A DNA stretch of 64,000 bases, from positions 62,001 through 126,000 of the forward strand of contig NZ_BCBA01000001.1 of the NCBI RefSeq assembly GCF_001320245.1, given 5' to 3'. The notes under the pieces are model-generated. The model saw only the letters and a list, made by a program, of their open reading frames with translations. It searched no databases and had not been told where the DNA came from. This document shows, one piece after another, positions 1 to 9,545 of the stretch. Position numbers and translations under genes: made by a program. Every line of letters starts with the position of its first letter. The first letter of the stretch is position 1. This stretch comes from Pseudomonas sp. NBRC 111124. Lineage in GTDB: Bacteria > Pseudomonadota > Gammaproteobacteria > Pseudomonadales > Pseudomonadaceae.

Positions 1-950
1 CCGACGCCATCGAGCGCCTGCGCAACCACCCACGCTTCCACTTCGTCGAAGGCGACATCAGCATTCACTCCGAGTGGATCGAGTACCACATCAAGAAGTG
101 CGACGTGGTGCTGCCACTGGTGGCCATCGCTACGCCGATCGAATACACCCGCAACCCGCTGCGCGTGTTCGAACTGGACTTCGAAGAGAACCTGCGCCTG
201 GTGCGCTACTGCGTCAAATACAACAAGCGCGTGATCTTCCCGTCGACCTCGGAAGTCTACGGCATGTGCCAGGATACGAACTTCGACGAAGACACCTCCA
301 ACCTGGTGGTCGGGCCGATCAACAAGCAGCGCTGGATCTACTCGGTGTCAAAGCAGCTGCTCGACCGCGTCATCTGGGCCTATGGCCAGAAAGGCCTGAA
401 CTTCACCCTGTTCCGCCCGTTCAACTGGATGGGCCCCCGCCTGGACCGCCTGGACTCCGCGCGTATCGGCAGCTCCCGTGCCATCACCCAGCTGATCCTC
501 AACTTGGTGGAAGGCACCCCGATCCGCCTGTTCGACGGCGGTGCGCAAAAGCGTTGCTTCACCGACATCGCCGACGGCGTCGAGGCCCTGGCGCGGATCA
601 TCGACAACGACAACGATGCCTGTAACGGTCAGATCATCAACATCGGCAACCCGGACAACGAAGCCAGCATCCGCCAGCTCGGCGAAGAGCTGCTGCGCCA
701 GTTTGAAGCCCACCCGCTGCGCAGCCACTTCCCGCCGTTCGCCGGTTTCCGCGATGTCGAGAGCAAGGCGTTCTACGGCGGCGGCTATCAGGATGTGTCC
801 CACCGCAAGCCGAGCATCGCCAACGCCAAGCGCCTGCTGAATTGGGAACCGACCGTGGAGATGCGCGAAACCATCGGCAATACCCTGGACTTCTTCCTGC
901 GTGAAGCGATGCGCGAGATCGAGGCCCGTCCGGCAGAAGAAGCCCGGTGA
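1..950 (+). CDS. arnA: ArnA C-terminal part (UDP-glucuronate decarboxylase domain), 5' truncated
   Basis: The gene enters from the left edge; the open frame begins at base 3 and ends with TGA at 948-950. About 315 residues of the C-terminal short-chain dehydrogenase-type domain are visible. Downstream of the missing Rossmann glycine motif it carries the STSEVYG segment and the [11 protein letters not shown] segment with the catalytic Tyr and Lys. This domain of ArnA oxidatively decarboxylates UDP-glucuronic acid to the 4-keto-pentose used for aminoarabinose (L-Ara4N) modification of lipid A; the formyltransferase domain lies outside the window. The stop overlaps the ATG of arnD by one base (TGATG), so the two are co-translated. 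The cytoplasmic location and polymyxin-resistance role are family knowledge. Confidence 0.95.
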   Translation, partial: DAIERLRNHPRFHFVEGDISIHSEWIEYHIKKCDVVLPLVAIATPIEYTRNPLRVFELDFEENLRLVRYCVKYNKRVIFPSTSEVYGMCQDTNFDEDTSNLVVGPINKQRWIYSVSKQLLDRVIWAYGQKGLNFTLFRPFNWMGPRLDRLDSARIGSSRAITQLILNLVEGTPIRLFDGGAQKRCFTDIADGVEALARIIDNDNDACNGQIINIGNPDNEASIRQLGEELLRQFEAHPLRSHFPPFAGFRDVESKAFYGGGYQDVSHRKPSIANAKRLLNWEPTVEMRETIGNTLDFFLREAMREIEARPAEEAR

Positions 951-1834
951 TGCAAGCTGGGTTGCGCATCGATGTCGATACCTACCGCGGCACCCGTGAA
1001 GGTGTGCCGCGCCTGCTGGAGCTGCTCGACGAGGCGCAGGTCAAGGCGACGTTTTTCTTCAGTGTCGGGCCGGACAACATGGGGCGCCACTTGTGGCGCC
1101 TGATCCGCCCCCAGTTCCTGTGGAAGATGCTGCGCTCCAATGCCGCTGGGCTGTACGGCTGGGACATTCTCCTGGCTGGCACCGCCTGGCCCGGCAAACC
1201 GATTGGCCGCGACCTCGGGCACCTGATGCGTCAGGCCCGGGACGCCGGCCACGAGGTCGGCCTGCACGCCTGGGACCACCATGGCTGGCAGGCCAATGCC
1301 GGGCGCTGGAGCATGGCGCAACTGACCGAGCACATCCGTCAAGGCGTCGACACCCTCAGTGACATCCTTGGCGCTCCGGTCGACTGCTCGGCCGTCGCCG
1401 GTTGGCGTGCGGACGAACGGGTGGTCGAGGCCAAGCAGGCTTTCGGTTTTCGCTACAACAGCGATTGCCGAGGTACCCACCTGTTCCGTCCCCGGCTGGC
1501 CGACGGCTCACCTGGGGCGCCGCAGATTCCGGTGGACATGCCTACCTTCGACGAGGTTGTGGGCCCGCAGGTGTCTGCCGCGCACTTCAACGCATTCATC
1601 CTGGGGCAATTTCGCCCACAGGCACTCAACGTCTACACCATCCATGCAGAGGTAGAAGGGATTCTGATGGCCCAGGACTTTCGCCAATTGCTGGCCGATG
1701 CACGCCAGCGCGAGATTGCGTTCAAACCGTTGGGCGAGCTGCTCCCCGCCTCGCTCGACACCTTGCCCGTTGCCAGCGTGCAACGCGGCACCCTGCAAGG
1801 CCGTGAAGGCTGGCTGGGAGTGCAAGGCTCATGA
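950..1834 (+). CDS. arnD: ArnD, 4-deoxy-4-formamido-L-arabinose-phosphoundecaprenol deformylase
   Basis: A 294-residue polysaccharide-deacetylase (NodB-type) protein. It has the N-terminal [13 protein letters not shown] metal-site region, the KATFFFSVG strand, and the [13 protein letters not shown] segment with the clustered metal-binding histidines. In the family the enzyme removes the formyl group from undecaprenyl-phosphate-Ara4FN on the inner membrane, making the step irreversible. The ATG at 950 is chosen because it overlaps the arnA stop; a GTG one codon upstream is the only alternative. Its 3' end overlaps arnT by four bases. Length and order match the arn operon of other Pseudomonas. 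Confidence 0.95.
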   Translation: MQAGLRIDVDTYRGTREGVPRLLELLDEAQVKATFFFSVGPDNMGRHLWRLIRPQFLWKMLRSNAAGLYGWDILLAGTAWPGKPIGRDLGHLMRQARDAGHEVGLHAWDHHGWQANAGRWSMAQLTEHIRQGVDTLSDILGAPVDCSAVAGWRADERVVEAKQAFGFRYNSDCRGTHLFRPRLADGSPGAPQIPVDMPTFDEVVGPQVSAAHFNAFILGQFRPQALNVYTIHAEVEGILMAQDFRQLLADARQREIAFKPLGELLPASLDTLPVASVQRGTLQGREGWLGVQGS

Positions 1835-3480
1835 GCAGACGCTGGACGCTACCGCTGCTACTCGGCCTGTTCGTGCTGGCCTTCCTGCTGCCACTGGGCG
1901 GCCATGGCTTGTGGATCCCTGACGAAACCCGCTACGCGCAGGTCAGCCAGGAAATGCTGCTGACCGGCAACTGGGTCTCGCCCCATTTCATGGGGCTTCG
2001 CTACTTCGAAAAACCCGCTGCCGGCTACTGGATGATCGCCCTCAGCCAGGGGTTGTTCGGCCAGAACCTGTTCGGCGTGCGCTTTGCCTCGGCACTGAGT
2101 GTCGGGCTGAGCCTGGTCCTGTGCTACATAGTGGCGCGTCGCCTGTGGAACGACCCGCGCAAGAGCCTGGTCTGCACCCTGATCTACATGAGCTTCTGCG
2201 TCCTGGTGGGCCAGGCCGTCTATGCCAACCTCGACCCGCAGTTCACCTTGTGGGTCAACCTCAGCCTGGTGGCCCTGTGGTTCGCCGTGGACAGCCGCAG
2301 CAAAGGCCAGCGTCTTGCAGCCTGGGCGGTGCTGGGCCTGGCCTGTGCGATGGGCTTCATGACCAAGGGCTTTCTCGCCTGGCTGCTGCCGGTGCTGATC
2401 GCACTGCCGTGGATGCTCTGGCAGAAGCGCTGGCGCGAACTGTTGGTGTATGGGCCGGTGGCCGTGGTGGTGGCGATCGTCGTCAGCCTGCCTTGGGTGC
2501 TCGCGGTGCATGTTCAGGAACCGGACTACTGGCGGTTCTTCTTCTGGCATGAGCACATCCGCCGGTTTGCCGGTGACGATGCCCAGCACAGCGCGCCCTT
2601 CTGGTACTACCTGCCGCTGCTGGTGGCCTACAGCCTGCCCTGGATCGCCCTGCTGCCGCCGGCCCTGAAACAGGCTTGGCAGAGCCGTTCACAGGCCAAG
2701 GTTGTGTTCCTGCTGCTGTGGCTACTGATGCCGTTGCTGTTCTTCAGCCTGAGCAAGGGCAAGTTGCCAACCTACATCTTCCCGTGCCTGCTGCCATTGG
2801 CCCTGCTGATCGGCCACGCAGTCGAAGAACGGCTGCGCCTGCATCAAGGCCGCGCGCTGGGTATCAACGGCTGGCTCAACGTGGTGCTGGGCGCGGTAGC
2901 CTTGATTGCACTGGCCTGGCTGCAGTTGAAAAAACCCGTGTACGACCACGAGCTGACCGGCTTGCTGCTGATGTGCGTTGCGCTGGCGGGTTGGACTGTC
3001 GCCAGCCTGGCCCAGGCCCTGTCGCCCCTGCGCTGCTGGGCGGCTCCCGTGCTGGGCAGCCTGGTGCTGATGGCCCTGCTGCCGGCGGCACTGCCCAAGT
3101 CGATAGAGGGCAACAAGATGCCCGACCAGTTCATCCTCAAGCACCTCGACGAACTGGCTGACGCCACTCACCTGATGAGCAACGACCTGGGAGCGGCATC
3201 GGCACTGGCCTGGCGCCTGCAACAGCCGAACGTTGCGTTCTACAACACGGTTGGCGAACTGAAGTACGGCCTGGCGACCCCGGAAGGTCAGGGACGCACG
3301 TTGAACGACAAGAACGTTCGCCAATGGGTCGATGACGCCCGCCGCAGTGGCACGGTCGCGGTGGTGATGCGGGTCAAGGGTGAGGATGAGCAACGTGAAC
3401 TTGCCCTGCTGCCCGACGACGGCACCCGCTATCAGCAAGGCAAGATGGTGATCCTCATTCTGCCCAGAGTATCGCCATGA
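1831..3480 (+). CDS. arnT: ArnT, undecaprenyl-phosphate-Ara4N lipid A arabinosyltransferase
   Basis: A 549-residue integral membrane glycosyltransferase of the PMT/GT83 type. The first 20 residues form a transmembrane segment, followed by the periplasmic loop motif [16 protein letters not shown] that contains the acidic catalytic residues typical of ArnT. A dozen hydrophobic segments follow, then a soluble periplasmic C-terminal part from about residue 430. It moves Ara4N from undecaprenyl phosphate to lipid A phosphates in the periplasm. The ATG overlaps the arnD stop (ATGA at 1831), and the end overlaps arnE in the same way. Length is normal for the family (about 550). Confidence 0.95.
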   Translation: MSRRWTLPLLLGLFVLAFLLPLGGHGLWIPDETRYAQVSQEMLLTGNWVSPHFMGLRYFEKPAAGYWMIALSQGLFGQNLFGVRFASALSVGLSLVLCYIVARRLWNDPRKSLVCTLIYMSFCVLVGQAVYANLDPQFTLWVNLSLVALWFAVDSRSKGQRLAAWAVLGLACAMGFMTKGFLAWLLPVLIALPWMLWQKRWRELLVYGPVAVVVAIVVSLPWVLAVHVQEPDYWRFFFWHEHIRRFAGDDAQHSAPFWYYLPLLVAYSLPWIALLPPALKQAWQSRSQAKVVFLLLWLLMPLLFFSLSKGKLPTYIFPCLLPLALLIGHAVEERLRLHQGRALGINGWLNVVLGAVALIALAWLQLKKPVYDHELTGLLLMCVALAGWTVASLAQALSPLRCWAAPVLGSLVLMALLPAALPKSIEGNKMPDQFILKHLDELADATHLMSNDLGAASALAWRLQQPNVAFYNTVGELKYGLATPEGQGRTLNDKNVRQWVDDARRSGTVAVVMRVKGEDEQRELALLPDDGTRYQQGKMVILILPRVSP

Positions 3481-3821
3481 GCTGGCTGCTGCTGTTGATG
3501 GCCTGCCTGCTGACCTGCCTGGGCCAGGTGGCGCAGAAGTTCGCCGTGGAAAGTTGGCGTGGTCAAGCAGGGCCATGGACGGACAAGTTGCGTTCGCCCT
3601 GGCTGTGGCTGGCACTGCTCGCCCTCGGCAGCGGTTTGCTGGTCTGGCTGCTGGTACTGCAACGCATGGAGGTGGGCATCGCTTATCCGATGCTCAGCCT
3701 GAACTTTGTGCTGATCACACTGATCGCCCGCTTCGGTTTCCATGAGCCGGTCGATCGCCGTCACTGGCTGGGGGTGGCCCTGGTCATCGCCGGCGTGGCG
3801 CTGCTGGGGCAGCAATCATGA
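3477..3821 (+). CDS. arnE: ArnE, Ara4N-phosphoundecaprenol flippase subunit
   Basis: A 114-residue small multidrug resistance (EmrE)-type protein with four predicted membrane helices. It has the [11 protein letters not shown] motif near residue 14-24 and the [12 protein letters not shown] last helix. ArnE and ArnF together are thought to flip undecaprenyl-phosphate-Ara4N across the inner membrane. The gene is coupled to arnT upstream and arnF downstream by ATGA overlaps, which fits stoichiometric subunit synthesis. Position in the operon separates it from other EmrE-like proteins. Confidence 0.92.
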   Translation: MSWLLLLMACLLTCLGQVAQKFAVESWRGQAGPWTDKLRSPWLWLALLALGSGLLVWLLVLQRMEVGIAYPMLSLNFVLITLIARFGFHEPVDRRHWLGVALVIAGVALLGQQS

Positions 3822-4231
3822 ACCAGCGGCTTGGTATTGCCTTCGCCCTGAGCAGCGTGCTGCTGGTGAGCAGCGCCCAGCTGGCCATGCGCTGGAGCAT
3901 GTCCCGCCTGCCGCTGCCCGACCAGTGGCTGTCGGCGCTGACTGGCCAAGGCGTGGATGCCGTCGCCTTGGCCGTGGTGCTGGCGGCGATCGCTGCCTAT
4001 GGCCTGTCCATGCTCTGCTGGCTGCTGGCTTTGCGCGACCTGCCGTTAGGCCGGGCCTACTCGCTGCTGAGCCTGAGTTACGCCCTGGTCTACCTGCTGG
4101 CGGCCAGCCTGCCGCTGTTCGACGAATCATTCAGCTTGAACAAATCACTGGGCGTGGCACTGGTCATGCTCGGGGTCATTACCATCAATACGCGTCCGGC
4201 CCGTTCGCCCGCCTTAAGGAGTGCTCCATGA
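3818..4231 (+). CDS. arnF: ArnF, Ara4N-phosphoundecaprenol flippase subunit
   Basis: A 137-residue EmrE-type membrane protein with four helices and an [15 protein letters not shown] motif in helix 1, slightly longer than ArnE through a bigger first loop. It is the second subunit of the proposed Ara4N lipid flippase. The ATG overlaps the arnE stop. Its own stop overlaps the ATG of ugd at 4228, so ugd is translated as part of the same operon. Confidence 0.92.
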   Translation: MNQRLGIAFALSSVLLVSSAQLAMRWSMSRLPLPDQWLSALTGQGVDAVALAVVLAAIAAYGLSMLCWLLALRDLPLGRAYSLLSLSYALVYLLAASLPLFDESFSLNKSLGVALVMLGVITINTRPARSPALRSAP

Positions 4232-5601
4232 AAATTACAGTGTTTGGTAGCGGGTACGTCGGCCTGGTGCAAGCCGCAGTACTGGCCGAAGTCGGCCATG
4301 ATGTGGTGTGCATGGACATCGATGAGAAGAAGGTCGAGTTGTTGCGCCAAGGTCATGTCAGCATCTTCGAGCCCGGTCTCTCGAGCCTGGTGCGCGAAGG
4401 CCTCGACGGCGGTCGGCTGCAGTTCACCACCGATGAAAAGTTTGCCGTCGATCATGGTCGCGTTGCTTTCATTGCCGTCGGCACCCCCTCCTGCCCTGAT
4501 GGCTCGGCAGACCTCAAGTATGTGCTGTCGGTCGGCGACGCGGTCGCTCGCCACCGCCAGCAACCCTTGATTCTGGTCGAGAAGTCCACCGTGCCGGTCG
4601 GTACCGGTGACACCCTGCGCGCCCACATCAATACGGCGCTCAATGGGCGTGAACTGCGCATTGATATCGTGTCCAACCCGGAGTTCCTCAAGGAAGGCTC
4701 GGCCGTCGCCGATTGCCGCCGGCCGGACCGTATCGTCATCGGTTGCGAGGGTGAAGACGTGCGCGATGTGATGCGCGACCTCTATTCACCGTTCAACCGC
4801 AACCACGACCGCATCATGTTCATGGACCTGCGCAGTGCCGAGCTGACCAAGTATGCCGCCAACTGCATGCTCGCCACCAAGATCAGCTTCATCAACCAGA
4901 TCGCCGAGCTGGCCGAACACCTCGGAGCCGATATCGAGGCGGTGCGCCAGGGCATTGGCGCCGACACACGCATTGGTTATCACTTCATCTACCCCGGCTG
5001 CGGCTATGGCGGCTCGTGCTTCCCCAAGGACATGCGCGCGCTGATCCACAGTGCCGAGCAGGTGCATTGCTCCAGCGACCTGCTGCAGGCCGTCGAGGCG
5101 ATCAACGAGCGCCAGAAGCACAAGCTGTTCGAGCGCATCCATGCGTTCTACAACGGCGACCTGGCCGGCAAGACCTTTGCCGTGTGGGGCTTGGCATTCA
5201 AGCCCAACACCGACGACATGCGCGACGCCCCCAGCCGCGTGCTGCTCGAGTCGCTGTTTGCTGCCGGCGCCAACGTGCGTGCCTTCGACCCCGAGGCCAT
5301 GCAGGAAACCCAGCACCTGTATCCTGATGAAGAGAAACTGATGCTGATGGGGACGCCGGAATCGGTGCTGTCCGGCGCCGACGCTCTGATCATCTGCACC
5401 GAATGGCAACAATTCAAGGCGCCGGATTTCGACCTGATCCAGCAACGCCTGAAAGCACCGGTGATCTTCGATGGGCGCAACCTGTACGATGCCGAGCGGC
5501 TGTCACGCAAAGGCTTCAAGTACTTCCCTATCGGCCGCGGCGATTCCTGCCAGTTGCCGGTGGCCCCGCAACTGCCCCGCCGGGATTCGAAAGCGGCGTG
5601 A
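4228..5601 (+). CDS. ugd: UDP-glucose 6-dehydrogenase
   Basis: A 457-residue UDP-glucose/GDP-mannose dehydrogenase with the N-terminal dinucleotide fold [19 protein letters not shown], the NPEFLKEG and AELTKYAAN segments, and the catalytic cysteine in [15 protein letters not shown]. It oxidises UDP-glucose to UDP-glucuronate, the substrate of ArnA, so the operon makes its own precursor. The open frame extends far upstream, but the ATG at 4228 is chosen because it starts directly on the family N-terminus ([12 protein letters not shown]), is preceded by AAGGAG, and overlaps the arnF stop by four bases. Confidence 0.96.
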   Translation: MKITVFGSGYVGLVQAAVLAEVGHDVVCMDIDEKKVELLRQGHVSIFEPGLSSLVREGLDGGRLQFTTDEKFAVDHGRVAFIAVGTPSCPDGSADLKYVLSVGDAVARHRQQPLILVEKSTVPVGTGDTLRAHINTALNGRELRIDIVSNPEFLKEGSAVADCRRPDRIVIGCEGEDVRDVMRDLYSPFNRNHDRIMFMDLRSAELTKYAANCMLATKISFINQIAELAEHLGADIEAVRQGIGADTRIGYHFIYPGCGYGGSCFPKDMRALIHSAEQVHCSSDLLQAVEAINERQKHKLFERIHAFYNGDLAGKTFAVWGLAFKPNTDDMRDAPSRVLLESLFAAGANVRAFDPEAMQETQHLYPDEEKLMLMGTPESVLSGADALIICTEWQQFKAPDFDLIQQRLKAPVIFDGRNLYDAERLSRKGFKYFPIGRGDSCQLPVAPQLPRRDSKAA

Positions 5602-7193
5602 ATACCCTGTCACTCACCGTTCGCCGGCAGTCACTGCTTGCAGGGCTGCTGGCACTGCTGCTGTTCTGCGCCGGGGTGTATGGGCAGGCGCCGATCGGTT
5701 TCGACTCACGCTTCGTGCTGTTCGCTCAGGAGATGCTGCGCCATGGGCCAACGGTATTCCCGACCACCTATGGGCAACCCTACGCCGACTACACCTCGCT
5801 CTCGACGCTGTTCATCTGGCTGCTGTCACTGCCGTTCGGCGCGGTCAACGGGCTGACGGCATGGCTGCCCAGCGCCATCGCCGGCGCGGTGATCGTGACC
5901 CTCATGTACCGGCTGCTGGCGCCTTTTTCGCTGCGTTGGGCGTGGAGCAGCATTGCCTTGCTGCTGCTAACCGTCACCTTCGTCAGCGAAGTTCGGGCCG
6001 TGTCGCAAGACCTCATGCTGGCGGCCGTCGCCTTCAGCGTGTTCTACCTGGGTTACGCCCACGACCAGGGCGCCGCCGGGCGTCGCTGGCCGTTGGTGTT
6101 CGCCCTGTTGCTGTTGGGCTTCGGCATTCGCGGACCAATCGGCCTGGTGGTGCCGACCGGGATGCTGTGCAGCTACTACCTGCTGACCGGCCAATGGCGG
6201 CGGATGTTGCTATTTGGCGTGCTGGCCAGTCTGCTGCTGGTCGCCAGTGTCGCCCTGCTGCTGTGGATGGCCAAGGCCAGCGGTGGCCAGGCGTTCCTGG
6301 ATGATGTGATTCGCATGCAGTTCATGGGGCGCATGGATGGCAGCGAGGGCGCCAGCAGCGCGCTGTACTACTTCACCAGTTCGCTGGGCAACTACGCGCT
6401 GGCCTATCCACTGGCAATCCTGGCTTTGCTTGCTGCATGGCTGGGCCGGGCGCATCTGCAAGGGCCGGCGCTGCGCCTGGTCGGTTATTGCGCAGCGGCC
6501 GCACTGTTGGTGATGGTCGGGCTGTCTATCCCCTTGGCGAAAAAGGCCCGTTACCTGCTGCCGATGCTGCCGATGGCAGCGATCATCGCCGCCTACCCGT
6601 TCCAGGTGGCACAGGGGCGGTTGTTCGCGGGGCTACGCGGTGCCATACAGGGGGTATGGCTGCTGATGCCGGGGCTGATGATGATCGCCTTGCTGGTGGC
6701 TCAGCGCCGTTACCCCGAGGAAACCGGCTCCATCACCGTGCTGATGGTGCTGCTGGCGGCATTGCAACTCTGGGCGTTGTCGCGCCTGGTGCAGGCACGC
6801 TGGCGTGTCGAGGTCACTGCCGCTTGCGCAGTCATGGCGTTGTGGCTGGTCTATGTCGCCGTGGTCGAGCCTGTGGAGCGTCGCCTGTATGACACCCGAA
6901 GCTTCACCCTGGCAGTGCTCGAACAGGTTTCACGGCAACCTGCCCCGCTGGTGCTGCACCGTCTGGGCCAGGATGCCAAGGCCATCAAGTTCATGGTCAA
7001 CCTCGACCAGGATCTGCTGCCTCAATTCACCGAAACCCCCTCGCAACTGCAGGCCGTGCAGGGGCCAGCGTGGCTGATGATGGACCGGCACGACTTTCAG
7101 GCGCTGCAAGGCACCCCGATGCATTCGCTGCAGCCGCAGCTGAGCGGGCGCTTCGACAATAACGACTATGTGCTGGTGTATCTCGGGCATTGA
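5598..7193 (+). CDS. ArnT-like membrane glycosyltransferase appended to the arn operon
   Basis: A 531-residue polytopic membrane protein starting at GTG 5598, which overlaps the ugd stop. The N-terminal helix is followed by a loop with FDSRFVLFAQEMLRHG, which resembles the acidic first periplasmic loop of PMT/ArnT glycosyltransferases, then about ten helices and a C-terminal periplasmic domain. It is distinct from the operon's own ArnT. It probably uses a polyprenyl-phosphate sugar to modify lipid A or another periplasmic acceptor, but neither donor nor acceptor can be read from sequence. Translational coupling to ugd argues for a role in the same pathway. Confidence 0.8.
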   Translation: MNTLSLTVRRQSLLAGLLALLLFCAGVYGQAPIGFDSRFVLFAQEMLRHGPTVFPTTYGQPYADYTSLSTLFIWLLSLPFGAVNGLTAWLPSAIAGAVIVTLMYRLLAPFSLRWAWSSIALLLLTVTFVSEVRAVSQDLMLAAVAFSVFYLGYAHDQGAAGRRWPLVFALLLLGFGIRGPIGLVVPTGMLCSYYLLTGQWRRMLLFGVLASLLLVASVALLLWMAKASGGQAFLDDVIRMQFMGRMDGSEGASSALYYFTSSLGNYALAYPLAILALLAAWLGRAHLQGPALRLVGYCAAAALLVMVGLSIPLAKKARYLLPMLPMAAIIAAYPFQVAQGRLFAGLRGAIQGVWLLMPGLMMIALLVAQRRYPEETGSITVLMVLLAALQLWALSRLVQARWRVEVTAACAVMALWLVYVAVVEPVERRLYDTRSFTLAVLEQVSRQPAPLVLHRLGQDAKAIKFMVNLDQDLLPQFTETPSQLQAVQGPAWLMMDRHDFQALQGTPMHSLQPQLSGRFDNNDYVLVYLGH

Positions 7194-7196
7194 CGA

Positions 7197-7511
7197 TCAG
7201 GGCTTGCGAGCGCGCAAGCGCTCGTGAAACCGGCCGCCCAGTGCGCCGCCCCAAGGCATGATGAGGCCGATCACCAGCAGCAGGATCAACAACGTGACCC
7301 CTTCGAACGGGCTGAAGAATTCAAGCACGGCGCAGCCCAGGGTCAACAGCAGCCCCAGGATGGTCAAGGCGTCTGGTTTGAGCACCGGGCAATCGCTACT
7401 CGCTACCGATGAATGCAGGAAACCGACCAGCCACAGGTAAAGCCAGCTGACTACGGATGCAATGAACAGCATCAGGAACCACAAATGATGGCTAAACATA
7501 GAAGTGTGCAT
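7197..7511 (-). CDS. small inner-membrane protein of unknown function
   Basis: A 104-residue protein with an N-terminal helix (about residues 8-30) and two further hydrophobic segments (about 48-65 and 70-90), ending in a basic tail RFHERLRARKP. No enzyme motif is visible. The ATG at 7511 has a weak AGGG upstream; the next Met is residue 5. It is convergent with the arn operon, whose last stop lies four bases away, and divergent from the FetAB-like genes. I do not recognise the family. Confidence 0.65.
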   Translation of the reverse strand: MHTSMFSHHLWFLMLFIASVVSWLYLWLVGFLHSSVASSDCPVLKPDALTILGLLLTLGCAVLEFFSPFEGVTLLILLLVIGLIMPWGGALGGRFHERLRARKP

Positions 7512-7653
7512 GGTGGGCAGCCCTGCTCAAGTAGCGTGTCGCGTTAGCGCTGGTTTAAGCCATTGGAAGTGAAAGTTCCGTCAAAAAAACCTGACCTCGT
7601 GACTGGACTGCTTAAAATGTCGCTTCCCCATTTGGCGTCAAGGAACCCGACCA

Positions 7654-8349
7654 TTGAAAGGCCCGCAGAACTCTCATGCCGAAGCGGTCTTGCTCGAGGC
7701 CAGGCAACTGGGCCGCGTCGATCTGCAGACTCAGGCCACCTTGCTGTCACCCACCGATTTTTCGCTGCGCGCGGGCGAACGCCTGGCGCTCATTGGTGCG
7801 TCGGGCTCGGGCAAGAGTGTCTTGCTGCGCACCCTCGCGTTGCTGGATGCGCCCAGCTCAGGTGAAGTGCTGTGGCGGGGCGAGGCGGTAGCAGCGCCGC
7901 TGATACCGCATTTTCGCTCCCGCGTTTGCTACCTGGCCCAACGTGCCGCATTGGTGGAGGGCAGTGTGATGGTCAACGTGCAACTGCCCTTCACGCTCAA
8001 GCACAACCGCCAGTACCGTTTCGATGCCGACACGGCGACGCGCCTCCTTACGCTGGCTGGCAAGCCGCGCAGCTTTCTCGACAAGGCCGGCACCGACCTG
8101 TCGGGTGGCGAGGCGCAGTTGGTCGCGCTGGTGCGGGCCCTGCTGCTGGCGCCACAGGTGATGCTACTCGACGAACCAACCTCGGCGCTCGACCCACAAT
8201 CGGTGGCCGCCGTAGAGACGCTGGTCATGAACTGGCTCGACGAATCCCCCAACGATCGTGCATTCCTGTGGATCACCCACGACCATGCCCAAGCCCAGCG
8301 CACCAGTACGCGCACCTTGACGATGCACCAAGGCGCCTTGCAGCAATGA
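7654..8349 (+). CDS. fetA: ABC transporter ATP-binding protein, FetA/YbbL type
   Basis: A 231-residue ABC ATPase with Walker A GASGSGKS (about residues 49-56), signature LSGGEAQLVALVRALL, and Walker B VMLLDEPTSALDP followed by ITHDH. Length and pairing with the next gene match E. coli FetAB (YbbLM), reported as an iron exporter that eases oxidative stress. A TTG start at 7654, preceded by AAGGA, is the most plausible because no ATG lies before the conserved N-terminal strand. The stop overlaps the ATG of fetB. Substrate is inferred from homology only. Confidence 0.88.
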   Translation: MKGPQNSHAEAVLLEARQLGRVDLQTQATLLSPTDFSLRAGERLALIGASGSGKSVLLRTLALLDAPSSGEVLWRGEAVAAPLIPHFRSRVCYLAQRAALVEGSVMVNVQLPFTLKHNRQYRFDADTATRLLTLAGKPRSFLDKAGTDLSGGEAQLVALVRALLLAPQVMLLDEPTSALDPQSVAAVETLVMNWLDESPNDRAFLWITHDHAQAQRTSTRTLTMHQGALQQ

Positions 8350-9146
8350 ACTACCACAATCTTGCTTACACCGACGTAGCGATTGCCGCTGCGCTGATCC
8401 TGGTCAACGGCCTGGTGTCACTGCTACTGAAACTCCAGCTGGAACGCCAGTTGCTCTGGGCGTCGCTGCGCACCATCACCCAACTGTTGGCCATCGGCTA
8501 CCTGCTTGGCTGGGTGTTCCAGCATGCCCAGTGGTACATCGTGCTGCCGCTGATGCTGAGCATGACGCTGATTGCCGGGTTCTCAGCAGCCGGCCGTGGC
8601 CAGCTTCGCCACCGTGGGCAGTTGGCTGACAGCGTGTTGTCGGTTGGGTTAAGTGCTTGGCTGGTCACGGCCATCGGCCTGTTCGTGGTGTTGCGCGTGC
8701 GCCCCTGGTACGAGCCGCAATACGCCATTCCCATTCTTGGCATGATCCTCGGCAATACCCTGACCGCCGTAGCCTTGGGCATCGACCGCATGACCCGTGA
8801 GCTGAGCGCCCAGCGGCCGGTGGTGGACATGATCCTGTCGCTCGGCGGCACGCGCTGGGAGGCGGCCCGTGCGGCGGCGAGCCAGGCACTGAAGGCCGGC
8901 ATGATGCCGACGCTGAACCAGATGTCGGTGGTGGGCATCGTCAGCCTGCCGGGCATGATGACCGGCCAGATATTGGCCGGGCAGCAGCCTGGGGACGCGG
9001 TGCGTTACCAGATCGTCATCATGTTCCTGATCGCTGCAGCCTCGGCGCTGGGTACGGTCTGCGCCGTGTTGATGACCTTCAACCGGCTGTTTTCACCCGG
9101 CCACCAGTTCATGGCGCACAAGCTCGCTCGGCGCAGGCATCACTAA
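8346..9146 (+). CDS. fetB: ABC transporter permease, FetB/YbbM (UPF0014) type
   Basis: A 266-residue membrane protein with seven or so hydrophobic segments. It carries the family signatures RTITQLLAIGYLLG (residues about 40-53), ILGMILGNTLTAVALGIDR and MLGGTR-like SLGGTRWEAAR, and the GMMTGQILAG loop. It forms the membrane half of the putative iron exporter with the preceding ATPase, to which it is coupled by a four-base overlap at 8346. Family length is about 260. A much longer open frame exists upstream but that is read-through of the fetA region in another frame. Confidence 0.9.
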   Translation: MNYHNLAYTDVAIAAALILVNGLVSLLLKLQLERQLLWASLRTITQLLAIGYLLGWVFQHAQWYIVLPLMLSMTLIAGFSAAGRGQLRHRGQLADSVLSVGLSAWLVTAIGLFVVLRVRPWYEPQYAIPILGMILGNTLTAVALGIDRMTRELSAQRPVVDMILSLGGTRWEAARAAASQALKAGMMPTLNQMSVVGIVSLPGMMTGQILAGQQPGDAVRYQIVIMFLIAAASALGTVCAVLMTFNRLFSPGHQFMAHKLARRRHH

Positions 9147-9245
9147 AGGCACATGGCCACCTCGTACATCCGCCCTAATGCCCTGCCCGCTCCTCGGCGC
9201 TATAGTCCGGCCATCCGCCACACCCCCAACGCCAAGGAAGCCCCC

Positions 9246-9545
9246 ATGAAACCCGCCAAGCTCCTGCTGAGCGCCGCTGTATTGTTCGCCGTCGCCGGCT
9301 GCCAGACCATCAAGCCTTCCGAGCAGACCCTCAAGGAACGTGCCGAGTTCGCGCTCAATACCCCGGTCACCAAGGTCGCCAACGTGCGCAGCGACAGCAC
9401 CCTCACCTACTACACCGCCACCACCGCCAAGGGCGAGTACAACTGCCAGATGCCCAGCGGGGCCATTGTCGCGGTGGGCAGCATGGGCCTCTATGAGCCG
9501 ACCCCATCCTGCCTCAAGGAAGGCCAGGCGATCATCTTGCAGTGA
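9246..9545 (+). CDS. small outer-membrane-type lipoprotein
   Basis: A 99-residue protein with a lipoprotein signal peptide: basic MKPAK start, hydrophobic core and lipobox VAGC at about residue 18. The mature part has a TYYTATTAKGEYNCQM segment and two further cysteines (residues about 73 and 90). The ATG at 9246 is chosen because it begins the signal peptide and sits behind AAGGAAG; the open frame extends 31 codons further upstream without lipoprotein character. Its last 14 bases overlap the end of the convergent hybrid kinase gene. Function unknown; the family is common in Pseudomonas. Confidence 0.75.
   Translation: MKPAKLLLSAAVLFAVAGCQTIKPSEQTLKERAEFALNTPVTKVANVRSDSTLTYYTATTAKGEYNCQMPSGAIVAVGSMGLYEPTPSCLKEGQAIILQ

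Noticed and set aside
7512..7653. Promoter for the FetAB-like genes (TAAAAT near 7613)
   Set aside because: No -35 match at suitable spacing, so not listed as a feature.
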